Below are positions 1 to 14,105 of a stretch of DNA of 64,000 bases, in pieces. Under the pieces are notes generated by a model. The model did no database searches. It saw only the letters and a list, made by a program, of their open reading frames with translations, and was not told the DNA's origin. This DNA comes from Purshia tridentata (taxonomy: Eukaryota; Streptophyta; Magnoliopsida; Rosales; Rosaceae). The stretch spans positions 1 to 64,000 of the forward strand of contig QANT01004633.1 of assembly GCA_003254885.1 (NCBI GenBank), in the 5' to 3' direction. The position numbers and the translations under genes are program-made. How positions within the stretch are numbered: the stretch's first letter is position 1; each line of letters opens with the position of its first letter.

Positions 1-91
1 TCTCCCCCCTCCCCCAAAAAAAAATTTCTTTCCTCTATGCATTAGCATTTCTTTTGTTGATGATATCCTTTTTAAAATGGTTATGCTGCAG

Positions 92-1497
92 GATTTAGAT
101 CCTTGCAGGAGACCAGGTGCTGGACCTGATGGTTACGCTGCACTGAAGATGCATCCTTTCTTTAAAGGAGTTGACTGGAAAAACATAAGATGCCAAACCC
201 CTCCAAAACTTGCGCTGGAGACAGGGGTATGAATTTTTATTTTTGTTCTAAGCTTTTAATACTGAGAAATCGAACTCTTTCTTATTGTTCCTTTTTTGCT
301 AGAGTATTCTTAGATAGTCTCTCAAAACTTTGTATGTTATGTCTTTCATGTTCAGTCAGGGGAAGGTGATTATGGTCGTGATAATTCATGGAACCCTTCA
401 CATATTGGAGATGGTGCAGCAAGACAAAATGAGGGTAACAGTGGTGCCACATCTTCTTCCGAAGCTGGCAATGTAACTAGGCTTGCTTCAATTGACTCCT
501 TTGATTCAAAATGGTATTGTCTCAACACCTCCACTTCATGCTTAGCAACACTTATGCTTCAACTTTGAGAGACCAAGACTCTTTGGCTTTCAAATTCTGT
601 TGTGAACTTTGGGGTAATAATAAATGCAATGTTATTCTTGTTTCTTGGCAAGAATCTCAGATCTAAAAGTATGTTCGAATGAGATGATTGGACTTGATTT
701 TAAGTTTGCCATGTATCTTTCTGGAATTAGATACTAGGTGGGCGTCCCTGGTACTGATGCTCATTTAATTAAATTTGGAGTTGTTGGTTCTTTATGACCT
801 GTAAGTTTCTCTAAGACAGAATTCAAGGAATATTCGCACTAGTTTTTTAGATTTACTAGTTAGTGCTTGTGCGGTGGTAGTCCTGATCATATGGTTCTTC
901 ATCTGCTGGAGTGATAAGTAATGTTTGTTTGTACAGTATTTTATGATATTGCATTTTCTGTTTCTGTCATGAAACCCACATTGATCTATTAATCTGTATA
1001 TTACCATGTTAACAGGCAACAATTCCTTGAGCCTGGGGAGTCCGTTCTTATGATCTCAATGGTGAAGAAAATTCAAAAACTGACAAGCAAGAAGGTGCAG
1101 CTTATCCTCACCAACAAACCAAAATTGATTTATGTGGATCCTGCAAAGCTGATGATGAAAGGGAATGTAATTTGGTCTGACAACTCTAATGACCTCAGTG
1201 TCCAAGTCGCTAGTCCTTCACAGTTCAAGATTGTTACGGTACGCCGTCCCCGTTCTGTTTTCTCTGAATCGCCTATATTCTTCAGTCAGTGTATCCTTTT
1301 ATACTACAATTTATGTAATTATTCAGTCTGATTTTGATGAAATTTTCTCAAGTCTCTGAAGTAGCTGCATTTTATTTCTTTCTTTTGCTGATACAATTTA
1401 TGTAATTATTCAGTCAAAAAAGGTACTGTCATTTGAGGATGCAAAACAAAGAGCGTGGCAGTGGAAGAAGGCAATTGAGGGGCTTCAAAGTAGGTGA
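92..1497 (+). CDS. PDPK1: 3-phosphoinositide-dependent protein kinase 1 (PDK1), 3' part only
   Basis: These are the last four exons (92-226, 356-513, 1016-1238, 1414-1497) of an AGC-family Ser/Thr kinase that phosphorylates the activation loop of other AGC kinases at membranes; the 5' part lies outside the window. The first exon ends the kinase domain ([20 protein letters not shown], then FFKGVDW). The second is a Gly/Ser-rich linker. The third and fourth encode the C-terminal PH domain, which binds phosphoinositides in this family ([20 protein letters not shown] at its start, [18 protein letters not shown] at the end). All junctions are GT-AG and in frame, and the protein stops at TGA 1495-1497. 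The kinase catalytic residues are not visible here. The last intron carries a 24-bp direct repeat that duplicates its acceptor. Family assignment is firm; the paralogue number is not determinable. Confidence 0.93.
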
Positions 1498-2839
1498 AAT
1501 CTGTACGTGGTTTTGACAGACGCATTCTTTGGATATTATGATATTGTAGAGGAACACGGATGCCCTTGATTGTTATTTATTTAATGAAGAGGTTGGAGTC
1601 TGCGGATTCATCTTTTCCAAAGTGCAAAGCTCCCGTCCCTCTAAGTGCCTAGAACTGAGCATGTGACAGGGTTTTTTGGTCCATTTCATGCTTTGTATGG
1701 CATAATTTTGTGCTATGTGAGGTCCTAAATTGTAGGGTCTGTAAAGGGGCTGGGATCATTACTTGTTTATTGTATTTAAGACCACCATCCATTAATGAAA
1801 GTTTCAATTGTCTTTACATCAAAAAGAAGATGTATCTAAGAAACCAAATGAAGAATGAGATTGTTTGTCTTGTTACTTTTTTTTCTTGCTTGCAAAGGAA
1901 ATCAAACCTAGGATTAAGCATCCTGATACTTGGCTTGACTCGGCTCGTGTACTTTAATTGGGAAATTCTCTTTTATGTTACTTTTGATATTTTCAATTTT
2001 AAGTACTGGACTGTAATTTACACTGTGATTCACATTTGGATTCCTGCAACGCTTGTTGGTTAGACACACAGACTTGTACTGTAATTTATATACCTATTCA
2101 TTATTCATGGGAACTTGTAGACTGAAATAAGGCCGACTTAAATAAACCTTATCTCTTGTATTCCATAACCCTCTGGTACGTACATCTTCCACAAAAATGG
2201 GTGCCAGTGAAGTTTCATGTACCTGGTGCTTTTTCAAAGCTTTCTTATTTATTTCTACAAGTTTTCATTCTTTTTAGACTGCACGCATCCTCTGTTTATT
2301 TGGACCCACGAGATTGAAGAAAAAGTTTAATATTAATAGAGTTCAGATTCATGGAGATCATGCATGGTTTTAGCATCACCCAATATACTCTCAGTTCCAG
2401 AGAGTGGTCCTGGGATGAAATCTCAGAGTCAGTGAGCTGTCTCAGATTTCTGTTATCAAATGTAAACTTTTAAGTGGTCAAATGGTGTCCAGTTGATTAT
2501 CTGTTTCATTATTTCCATGACTTGTTATTATATAATGCAGTTTTGACATTAGTTAGTCTAACATGAACTGCAATTAATAACCTAGCAATGATAATGCACC
2601 ACGCTTCCTGGTTCAACTAATCCTGAATTTTTATATGTTTCTAGTCTTCATATAATATTCACAACCGCGAATGTTGGATGTTAAACAAGTCAATTTATTA
2701 CTTCCAAGTTATAATTTAATAATGAAAGGCCTGCAGTGTAGTCAAAGAGATGAGCATTATACAAGTTGATTCAGTGGCTTGTAGTTCTTACTAGCTAGCT
2801 TCATTATTTTGTAGCTAGTTTTTTTAGTCCATCACGACC
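1498..2839. other. Spacer: PDK1 3' UTR region and promoter of the nucleosidase gene
   Basis: No coding signal is recognised. The first few hundred bases are T-rich and suit a 3' UTR. The only open frame of note (1710-2063) has no recognisable family or codon pattern. The part before 2840 should hold the next gene's promoter, but no clear TATA box was picked out. Confidence 0.5.
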
Positions 2840-4825
2840 ATGACTGCGAAAGAAGTTGCAGAATGCTTGGTTATGGTGGTTTTGATCTCTCTACTAGTTA
2901 TTTCTTCATTTTCTTTACCAGTAAACAGGAGATCTTTGAGTTTAATCAAAGAAGTAAACCGCAAAGGACCATACATTGGCCTCATCACAGTGTATCCACC
3001 AGAAGAGGCTGCTTTTTTTCATACTGGGGCTTTTAAGCCTAATCAAAAACATCCTTTTGTGGATCTCTCAGGTTGGTACAGTTTTCTTTTCTCTGCTGAC
3101 TGCTCCTTTCCTTCTTTTTTGTTTCTCACCCTTAACAAGAATTGCATATTTTGGCTTAGTTAATCCAAAAGGCAGTGTGGTGTTGCAGGTCGGAGATTCC
3201 GGGTGGGAAAGGTCCATGACAAGAAAGTCATCTATGTAAAATGTGGAGTTGGAATGGTAAACCATGCTTTTCTACTGTTCCCTAATGCACCAAATTTTAG
3301 CTTTTGTCATCTTGTCATTTAGCATGGAAATTAACTATGGTTTTTAGGATCCGGAATGACATAACAGTCTCAGAGTGAAACTATTTAATGCACACAAGTT
3401 ACTAAGCAGTTATCAACAGACCATATAATGTTAACTGGACAAATTTAAGCTAGCCATCAGAATGTTTCATTTCTTGGTGAAAATACTTTCAATCAGGTGA
3501 ATGCTGCTGCAGCAACACAGCAAATGCTGGATCTGTTTGACATTGTGGGAATTGTCCACTTTGGCATTGCTGGCAATGCCAATAATTCCATGTCAATTGG
3601 TGATGTTACCATTCCTCAACAGTTTGTTCACACTGGCATCTGGGAATGGGTGGTAAAGTGTATTCTAAACCTACGTCATTTTATGTTCTTCTACCATGTG
3701 TTTTTCTTAATAACAGAATTCTTACTGACAGAACCCAAATGGAACTTTGGATTTTGATGATATCGCCCACTTAGACTTTGAAAGATACCATGTACCAGAA
3801 GGAGGACACAACCTGTTGGGACACATTGGATTTAGTTATGAAACACTCTTTTTTGAGTCGGGGAAGCCCAACGCTGCTCAGCCGTTGGTTTGGGCAAACA
3901 CTACTCGGCAGTGGCTTCAGGTTGCTGCCCACTTGGAGGTCAGACCTCCATATCACCTCATTCTAATTAAACCGAGCAAACTGAAAACTAATACAAAAGA
4001 ACAAGAAAATGACTTAGACCAAACACTTGGTAGCATCGATAAGCTGAAAGGATGTCTATAAAGCCTCTCAGCAAATTTTCCAGAACAGTACTAACTGTAA
4101 CTTCTGTCATATTACTTCAGGGGATTGAACTGAACCAATGTGTGAATTCAAGTGTGTGTCTGGCACAGAAGCCCAAGCTAGTAGTTGGTCTTAGGGGCTC
4201 AACAGCCAACATTTTTGTGGACAATGCAGCTTACAGGGACTTCATTTTTCAAACTTTTCGAGTTTCATCTGTGGACATGGAAAGTTCAGCTGTAGTAATG
4301 GTGAGTCTCAAACTGCTGAATCTTTCTTCTTTTTGAATGCTTTTGATGTAGGCCAATAATTGGTAACTGTAGGCTATTGTTGGCTGACACCAGCTGACAT
4401 CCTATATAATTCTGCATAATTATCCTTATACCACAAACTACATGATTCTTCAACATGGGTATTACTATACTTAGTTGACCAATTTTGTAGTTTATACGTA
4501 GCCTGCAGAGTCTAACACTTTTTGTTACCTTCGTCCTAGTTCTCTAGGAATGGTTAAGCATTTCATATAAATGTGTACTATTTATTTTATATACTGGCAA
4601 AAAGTTCATATATATGATCTACCAAAAAGCTAATAAAGGTGGTGATGTTGGCAGACAAGCTTGGCAAATGGATTCCCTGCGATTGTCATCCGAGGGCTAT
4701 CAGATCTGGCAGGAGGGCAAGCAGGAAATAATTCAATTCACACCTTTGGGCCTCTTGCAGCTATAAATGCTTGCAAGGTTGTTGTACAATTTATCAAGGA
4801 GCTGCCAGGGGCAGGGGATGTATAG
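2840..4825 (+). CDS. Secreted nucleosidase / bark storage protein-like (PNP_UDP family)
   Basis: Six exons (2840-3071, 3189-3256, 3497-3652, 3732-3938, 4121-4300, 4655-4825) join in frame to 337 aa. Residues about 10-27 form a hydrophobic stretch (VMVVLISLLVISSFSLP) fitting a signal peptide, so secretion or vacuolar targeting is likely. The body is the phosphorylase/nucleosidase fold: GPYIGLITVYPPEEAAF, the central VHFGIAGNANNSMSIGDV (substrate/phosphate loop), VDMESSAVV (purine/ribose binding region) and IRGLSDLAGG, which keeps the Asp of the family's active site. Relatives include poplar bark storage proteins and plant MTA/SAH nucleosidase-like proteins; the storage members are often catalytically doubtful. 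Whether this copy is an enzyme or a nitrogen store cannot be read from the sequence. The start ATG is the first in frame and gives the signal peptide directly. Confidence 0.9.
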
Positions 4826-5989
4826 TCACTTGACAGTTGGGAACCTGGTATATTATTAGGCTTCTTCTTTAGCCTTTATTATCTTTTTCATTTTGTTCTT
4901 GTCAAATTATTAAGTTAAATTTCTATATGGTTTGTAATTTTTAACTCGTCGATGAAAATAAGAAAACAATTTCAACATTTGCATAATAGAAAATTTCTAT
5001 TAGACTCACTATGTATGCCAAAATATTGATATTTGTGCAATAAAAAAAGCTTATTCACACTCGTGTTTATGTTAAGCCAAAATAATATATATTAAGAATC
5101 GAAGGCCGAATTTATATGATTCTTCTGGTCCTTGATGGTTCAGGCATTTGATGCATGCTGGATCACAGTGCAAGTATATGCATATATTTGACAATATTGC
5201 TTGAGATTGTGACCAGTAGTGCTCTGTTTTGGATTTCATGCAGCATGTACTAACTAGGGAAAAGAGATTTTAATACTTTTGGGCTTGGATGTTTTCCTCC
5301 AGACATAAAGAAACAGCTATATAGGCCAGCCATACAAGTCATCAAGCTGAAGTGGTGGTCTAACTACTCTAATGATTGTTTTTATTAGAGCATGTCATAG
5401 GCTTGTTAATTTCATGTGATGGCAAGTCATATTAATGAACAAGAATGAGTCACTTATATACATTTGTCTATTATTTATTTAATAGAGATGAGCTCTACTT
5501 TTGTATTAGTACATTTTATTTTTATTAGAGAAATAATACACGTATTATTCAATATATAATTCATACTTCAATCGAATTATGTTATTAAGATTAATTTGAA
5601 TTATTGATTATTAATTTTGGAGAAACCATAGATTAGTGTTTTCATTTCAGATATTTGATAAGTGACATACCTTAAAATGATCAAATGTAACATGTGGAGA
5701 ACCCTATAAATGAAAAAAAAAAAAAAGTAGAGTGTAGGGAGGTTAGGTGGGTGGTGAGTGAGTCTGCAAGAGTCGCGGAAAGAGGGCGTACCAGCTCGCC
5801 AGCACGCCACCTGCGATCTTACTTTCATTAGTTTTTGTTTTTGGGTCAAAATTCGCAACCCACCAAAAAAACAGAGTTCAATCAATCAAAAAATTCATAT
5901 GCACCTCTCCGTCTCTGCGTCTCATTAAGAGGAAAGGAAGAAGAAGAAGAAGAAGGAGCTTTTCTTCTTTCCCTGTATAGAAATAAATT
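4826..5989. other. AT-rich spacer upstream of the E2 gene
   Basis: Nothing coding is recognised. It contains the 3' UTR of the nucleosidase gene, a poly(A) run near 5709-5723, and a purine-rich 5' leader with (GAA)n just before the E2 start codon (5935-5956). No obvious transposon ends were seen. Confidence 0.5.
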
Positions 5990-6084
5990 ATGGCGCTCTC
6001 ACGGCTTCGACACCCTGTGATCTCTCGCGCTCCTTCTCTCTTCAGAGCTCGCCTTCTCTCCTCACCCACCAGATCACTCACTCG

Positions 6085-6121
<37 letters not shown>

Positions 6122-7910
6122 CTATGCCAATCACTACGATACGTATGCTCATTTCATGAGCTGTATGGAATGGTTTTTTAAGTATATGATTGGTTTTCCT
6201 GAAATGGGTTGGTGGCAGATTGTTTGTAGTATTGGTATTTGATTGAATTTAGCTTGGAATGCTGTGAATTATGAGATTTGGGGTGTTGGGGTTTGGCGGG
6301 TATGTGCTAAAGTGGCTTTGGATGCCAAAGTTATGCTTTGAGCTAGATGAACACCGTTTGTAACTGCAAATTGGAAAATGTCATGTTGGACTAGTTGTTT
6401 TCGATTGATTCATGAGAATGTGTGTTCTCTGTTCATGAAATAGTAATGGGTTTAGTGATTTTGCTAATTCGAGAAGGTGTTAGTTGTTAAACCAGTTCTG
6501 TTTGATGAAGTTGCTGATTGAACTTGAACCTATGGATTGGATCGACTTTTAGGAACAAGAATTCAAATAGTGAACCTATTTACATTTTAGTCATTTGAAC
6601 TAATAAACATATAGACCACTACTATGACCCCTGCCTAGAAAATCTATAAATCAATAGATGCTCACGACTCCTAAAACATAATAAACTTAAAAAAAGAAAA
6701 AGAAAAAGAAAACTAGAAGCATACTAACTTAAAGAGAACAGAAAATAGAACTCAACGCAAGCATACTTGATTATGCAATTTCCCAAGTGGTTTCCATCTT
6801 ACAAGAATGTAATTTAAAAGAAATTATGAGAATATATTATCTTGATCAAGGGTCTTTCATGTTCTATACATTCTTTTCCATACATTTGATGAGAAAGAAA
6901 ATTACACTCTCATGTATTTTGAACTGCCATGTTGTGTTCCAGTAGGGTAGTCCAAATAAGGCTAATCTATATTGCGAGTGAAAGCAGCCCATCTTTGTTT
7001 TCTAATCTAAATTCTTTAGGGCTTTTGTAGTTTTTTTTTTAAAATTTTTTTTTATACTTTTGGCATTTTTTAATCTTTAGAGNAGCATTTTTTAATCTTC
7101 AGAGTATAATTCTTGTGTACATGGTTGTGCCCTTTAGGTGCCATTTTAATAATTTTTGACTTGTTAAAGAAAAATACAGATAGCTTGAAGCATCATCTTA
7201 TGGTATTATATTTTCCTTTGCTAGTAGATGTGCTATCACATTTTTGGTCATTGAATTTTAAGTAACTTTGGTGTGCTGATTCTATTCTTTTATGGGCACT
7301 GGACTTGTGTCATTGCTTTTAAATATTAATGCATGTTGAATAAAATACCTTCAATGCAGAGCTGCATGGCTGAGCTATTAATCCCTATTCTTGCTTGATG
7401 ATGCAGAACTTTCAGTGTGCAAAATTCTACTGCGGGTGGTGATAATACACTGTTAAGGTCTGTAGTTGTTGACTTTTCATGTGTATAAATCTATTATTGC
7501 GAAATTGAGATCTGGTTGCATAGTTCTGTAACCCATATATCCACCAGCATGGGATGACGATTATTTATTCTGCATTAAGTTATTGATGTTTCTTATTTTT
7601 TATCAGAGTTTTTGATATTTAATTAGAGGACTAGTGGCTTATAATCTTTCAATGAGCTGAGCACTTTTCTTCTCTAAAAATAAGAGGGAACTTTTGTCTG
7701 GATTGGACATGTTAGCATCAAAGTTGAAACTAAAAATCATGGATCGAGATTGTCATCCTTAGAGCCAAATCAACCTGACATCATAGATCTTTACTGAGTC
7801 ATCTTAACATGTATGTCTGTTTGTCTGGATTTTTTGCATACACTCAAGTACATACTTATTCAAGCTAGGTCTAGTTAGGTTGGGCTATTGCTTGGTTCCC
7901 ATGTTATTTT

Positions 7911-7945
<35 letters not shown>

Positions 7946-10900
7946 CTGATAATGAAATTTATCAGGCCTACATCTTTGTCCATGCTCACTGGAGTTCCGG
8001 ATAAATTATCAAAGCTCAAGGTTAGTGTTTGAAATGCATATTAGTGCATACCTATTCATAGGTAAAGTGTCTGCTGACGTTGTTATCATTTTCAGCCTTG
8101 GATGGGTGTCAAGTATTACTCAACTGCAGGTATGGCTTTTACATTTAGTTACAAATATCTTCTATTGAAAAGATGTAGGATTCTTAGTACTGTGGTTCCG
8201 GTTTTCCCCATTTGGTTTCTTAAAATTTCAAAACAAGTATCAGTTCAGTTTTATTGGGGGCCAAATACATTGGCTTCGAACTGGTACTCACCCTAGCCAT
8301 TATGGTGGTTCTTTTAGCCTGTAATGAAAATCAGTTATGGGATCATTTTTTATGCTTGTGTATGATTGTCAATGAATAATGCTTTTATCACCAAGTTGAT
8401 TTTCATTACAGATCCTTTGCATACTGTCCTGGGGATGCCTGCATTGTCTCCAACAATGGTAAGAATGCGGGAAACAATTTTAATTCTAGACATCTGCCAC
8501 TTTTCCCCCCGAATTTTTTATTTGTGAGGTTTTTTCCTTGTCTCTGTCTTACCTATTAATAACTTACCTTTTTACCTGGTAGAGTCAAGGCAACATTACA
8601 AAGTGGAGGAAGAAAGAAGGAGATAAGGTAAATTCTACCAAAATTTTCATAAAATGAGGATTCTAGGTATTGTTTCATGTGGGCTGACTGAGTAAGTGCA
8701 GAATAACATATGCTTTCTTTGGATAGGCAGATAAAAATATATGGTTGCATCATTAATTTTGATCTACAGACTGATTTTTTAATCTAACAGATTGAAGTGG
8801 GTGATGTACTATGTGAAATTGAAACTGACAAGGCTACTGTTGAATTTGAAAGTCTTGAAGAAGGGTAATTCTTATTCTTATTTTATAATTATAAACTTTT
8901 AATATTTGAACTTTTAATATTAGCTTTGGAGTAATACATTATCTGGTTCTAATCTTTACATCAGATGTTTTGCTTCGCACTGACGTATTATTATTATTAT
9001 TTATTAATATTATTGTTGTTGTTGTTTATATTATTATTATTCTTCAAATCTTTGATGTTAAAATTTGCGAATACCCTTTTAGCATTGCTTTTTCTATTCC
9101 ATAATTATGTCCTATGATGGTATTTGTTTAATGTTCACTGTAGAGCACAAAAAACTATCTGAATCATGTGATTCTGACACATCCTAAAATGCTTATTCCA
9201 CTCGTGCCTTTCTAGTTACACTTTCTTTTTTCTTTTGTAGGTTTCTAGCCAAGATACTGGTACCTGATGGTTCAAAAGATGTGCCTGTGGGACAGCCTAT
9301 TGCAATAACGGTAGGCTGGGATATTCCTTTAACCTTGATTGCTTTATTTGTTTTCTTGTGAAGATGCGTATTCATTATTCAGTTATACACATAACACACA
9401 CACACACACGCACACACATATGTATTGAAGTTTAATTGAATTGTTATGTCAAAACATTTATGCCATCCAATACAATTTAATTATATTAGAAAAGCACACA
9501 CACATATTTTTCATTCTTTGATGAAAAATATTATATTAGAAAAGCACCAATGGTTGTTTTACCCAGGTACAGAAGAAGTATACTAAGGTATAATTATAAA
9601 AACGAAAAGAAGCCAGAAGCTCAAATAAAGGGTACAATGAATTTGCTGGTTTCCTATGTGACCATTTTAAAACTAATCAGGGTAATAACCCCTTAAGTCC
9701 ACAATTGAGAATTCTACCCCTTCAAAAGCTTTTCTATTCCTCTCGAGCAACAAACACCACTCTTCAGACTTCCTTACCGAAACTTCTCGGGAACCTTCAA
9801 TACCTGCCTCAAAGCAAATCATAAAGAGAGCCAGATATTGTCCAATTAATCCTGAAAAGTGAGAAAATAAATCCCCATAACTCCTATGCCACAGCATAAT
9901 GTTAGAGGCAATTTAATGCCAAGTTCACTTCTTCCACTATTTGAATTTTGTTCAACACTTTCGCTTGCTGCTTATTAATTACTCCATGATGTCTCATATC
10001 TTCTTGTACTAACTTCTAGTCTATATCTTGTAGACTGTAATAATTTTTTCATGGTGTAAGCATTTACCTTGATTATCACTCAAGCATTTAGTTGTAGACA
10101 CTAATTGTTGGGCATTCATAAGGTTGAGGATGCAGATGATATCCAAAACATCCCTGCTAATATTGTGGGTGGATCTGAGGTGAAAGAGGACATACCACCA
10201 CATCAGAATGCAAAAAAGGATGATGAAGTACAAGGCACAAGTTCTGTGGGCATAAACACATCAGAACTTCCTCCTCACATTCTTGTTGAAATGCCAGCTT
10301 TATCCCCAACAATGGTAAGGAAGTTTCAAATATACTTTCTGCTCAGATTAGCAGACTGAATTTCCTTATGTGGAGCTTAAGGCTGCTTTTAATGTCTTCC
10401 TGTTCAGAGCCAAGGAAACATTGCTGTGTGGAGAAAGAAAGAAGGAGATAAGGTTAGTTATATTTAATGTAAGGTTTTGAATTTGCTTTTGGAATACATT
10501 TTTTATCTTAATTCCTTAGAACTGTCAACTGTATCAAAATTCATTGTTTTCTTGATCGTTAATCAAACAGATAGAAGTGGGTGATGTGTTATGTGAGATA
10601 GAGACAGACAAAGCAACTGTTGAATTTGAATGTCTTGAAGAGGGGTAATATATATTTTTTTCCCTCATGCTGAGTTTATCTATTGTAGAACACATGAAGT
10701 TTGGCTTATGTTAAACATCACTGTGTCTTTACTGTATTATTTCCTTGTTTGCAGTCCCAAATGCCATTTAATAAAAATTATGAGGACACTGAAGCAAGTG
10801 CTTGATAACTATTACATGCTTTAATGCAGTTTTTTTGTTTTTGTTTTTTTATCTTATTTTCTGTGATGTGCTTTCATGAAGAATCATGATACCCATGGCT

Positions 10901-12145
10901 ATGGGGATGAAGTGTCCGATTAACATTTGTCCATATGTGCTTAACTTGGTAAAATGGGATATAGGAATCATGCTTTTGTAATCTAGTATTGAGTTGTCTA
11001 AGCTAAACATGAGGAATGTGGATTTTATTTGAATTTTACGTGGTGCATTGCATGTTTTCCTTCTTAGTTGTGTTGCATCTTGTGCAGCTTTAGAAATATT
11101 GGTTCCATTCCCATCAATAATTTTCTTCAGATCTAGCTTCAAATTTTTTTTTTCTTCAGATCATTCTGCTTTTCTGCTTTGGTGAATACATTGAAAAGAA
11201 GTGATTAAATTATTGTTTATGAAGAAAATTTTTGGGGTAGTCCTGAATATTTTTTGTTTAATAAAATGTTGGTTGTAGATACTTGGCAAAAATACTTGCA
11301 CCAGAAGGTTCAAAGGATGTGGCTGTTGGCCAACCAATTGCAGTAACAGTAAGTGAAAAAATACTTGTAGGACTGTATGATCTGTCTTTTACTCGTCCTT
11401 GAGGAGTAATTTACATGTAAAGCCATTATAACGTGGCATCAAACTTCTATAAACCTATCATTTCAATTAGTAGCTAAATAATTTAGTTCTTTCAACCATT
11501 ATTATGAAATGTTATACTGACCTCATGATGTTAAACCGTTACTTTAGTGTCTTAATTATAATTCATATGAAAATGCTAATCCTGGCTTGTTTGGCAAGGT
11601 TGAGGATGCAGCTGATTTGGAAATTGTAAAGAATGCTGTTAGCAGTGGTTCAGCTGTCACAGAGGAAAAATCAATCCATCAGGATACTAGAGATGTAATT
11701 GGAGCACAAAAAACTAGTAAGATCAGACTGATCAGTCCAGCAGCAAAGTTGCTAATTGCAGAATATGGATTGGATACGTTGTCATTGAAGGCATCAGGTG
11801 CTCGTGGTACACTACTGAAAGGGGATGTTTTATCTGCAGTCAAGTCTGGAATAGGATCTTCAAAAGTTTCATCATCAATGGAGAAGACACCTCCATCTCC
11901 TCCAGTACATCCAAAGCCTTCTGCCGTAGCATCATCAGCGTTTTCAAAACAGACAGATTCTTTTGACAATTTTCCCAATAGTCAAATTCGCAAGGTAGGT
12001 TTCATTGACCTGATAAGTAGATCTGGGTAAAAAGATTTGCTTTTTCTTTCAGATTTGAACTGATTGATCAAATGCTCGTCATCTGAGTAACTGACAAGTA
12101 CTTGTCAAACTAACAAAAAATTAGGGGGAGAGAGAGGGGGAGAGA

Positions 12146-12193
<48 letters not shown>

Positions 12194-14068
12194 CATGAGT
12201 ACATCCATACAAATGTATCTATGTATATATCTATAGAAACATATACTGAGACAATGAGATAAGTAAACATTCTGTTATAATCATCAATTTCTTTCTTATA
12301 CTGCATATGGATCCATTATTTTGGGTAAAATAAAACCTACATTGTCCTAAATGTGATTGCACCATGCTGTGCATTGGTTTTCCACCATTCCATATTTTTA
12401 TTAGTGGTACATGTACATGTCAATGCAAATATCAATTTGCATTACACCTACTAGCATTGATGTATATTGTGTTATACAACCTGGTCTCAGCTATTACTTG
12501 GTAATTTAATATAGAATGTCTGTTTTGCTCAAGTAGTAGTTAAATGTATGGTGATGCTGTAAGATTCATAATTTGTTTTGCAGGTGATAGCTAGTAGGTT
12601 GCTGGAATCAAAACAAAACATACCACACTTATATTTATCATCAGGTAATGTAATTGGATGAAGTCTTTATTTGTTAATATAATTTAGTCCTTATCTAAAA
12701 TTTGTTAATGCTGTCTATCAGATGTTATACTGGACCCTCTTCTTTCTCTTAGAAAAGACCTTAAAGGTACGGAGTATGAACTTCAAATTGTTACTTCTTT
12801 CTTTTTACTCTTGAGCATTCTTGAGACTTGCATACCATTTATCTCTATCGGTTTTCTTAATTGCAGAGCAGCATAATGTTAAAGTTTCAGTGAATGACAT
12901 TGTCATCAAAGCTGTAGCTGTTGCTCTGAGAAATGTACCAGAAGCAAATGGTAATTATATATGAACATGTATTCTGGTTCAAACAAATTACATGATGAGC
13001 GTACAATTTGTGGGAAAAATGGGTGGGGTGGGCACAGGAAACTAGGAAATTCTTTTAGATGTAAAGCAGTCATCCAAAAACTCAAATTTGAAAGTTTACT
13101 TTTTTAAACTCGCCTTCATAAAATTCTGTACCAATCTCCCCTCATATTATATATATTTTACTTTATTTAGTCTCTTTTTTTTCTTTTTCAATTCCATACT
13201 TTGAAACTGACTTCTATTCTCTATCAGATGTCATTAACACATTTATTATTTCAATACCTGACAGCTTACTGGAATGCTGAAAACGGAGAAGTCACTCTTT
13301 GCGATTCTGTTGATATATCAATTGCAGTGGCTACTGAGAAGGTAAAGTGCTGATAATTAGTGCTTAAAAGTATTATACAACACCCAATCACATGATAGGG
13401 TATTTTTTATTTTTTTAATTAACCATGATATGGCATTGGTACAGGGTCTGATGACTCCAATTGTGAGGAATGTGGATCAGAAAACAATATCAGCAATCTC
13501 CACAGAGGTATTACAGTAATTTGAGTTGTTTTTAGTTTATTTATCCCAATCTAGATTCCCTCATTTTCTTTTCCTTTTATCTTTCTGAGGAAGTGAGGAT
13601 GCGCTCACACTTATGAAACTTGCACTAAATGTAATATCCTCTGGCTTTCTATGCTTCTGTTAAATTATAATAGTGAGGAATTTGTGGCAAGTCAAATGAT
13701 AATTAATGGAATATAAAATTTTGAGTTGAGATTTGGTCTACGTCCATTATCTTTTTTTATTATTTTTTCAGCAATTTTAATTTGGGAAGTGAAGTCATAT
13801 TTACATTTCTTCATATTTCAATTTGTTTGACGATATTGGCTTCCCAGGTTAAGGAACTAGCTGAAAAGGCACGGGCAGGAAAGCTTAAGCCAAATCAGTT
13901 CCAAGGAGGAACTTTCAGGTGAAATTTTTATTGTTATTCTTAGATGATTTTAACCTTGTTCTTTTTAAATACAGTAGTTAAAAACTATTTGTCTCGATCT
14001 TTATGCAGCATTTCAAACTTGGGGATGTTTCCAGTGGATCATTTCTGTGCAATTATAAACCCACCTCA

Positions 14069-14105
<37 letters not shown>

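Noticed and set aside
1710-2063. 117-codon open frame behind PDK1
   Set aside because: Lies in the 3' region in T-rich sequence, with low-complexity Phe/Leu/Ile-rich composition and no family.
11121-11162. 13-bp direct repeat TTTTCTTCAGATC around 16 nt in E2 intron 12
   Set aside because: The T-run lies at the wrong end for a poly(A) tail on either strand, so it looks like simple slippage or tandem duplication rather than retroposition.
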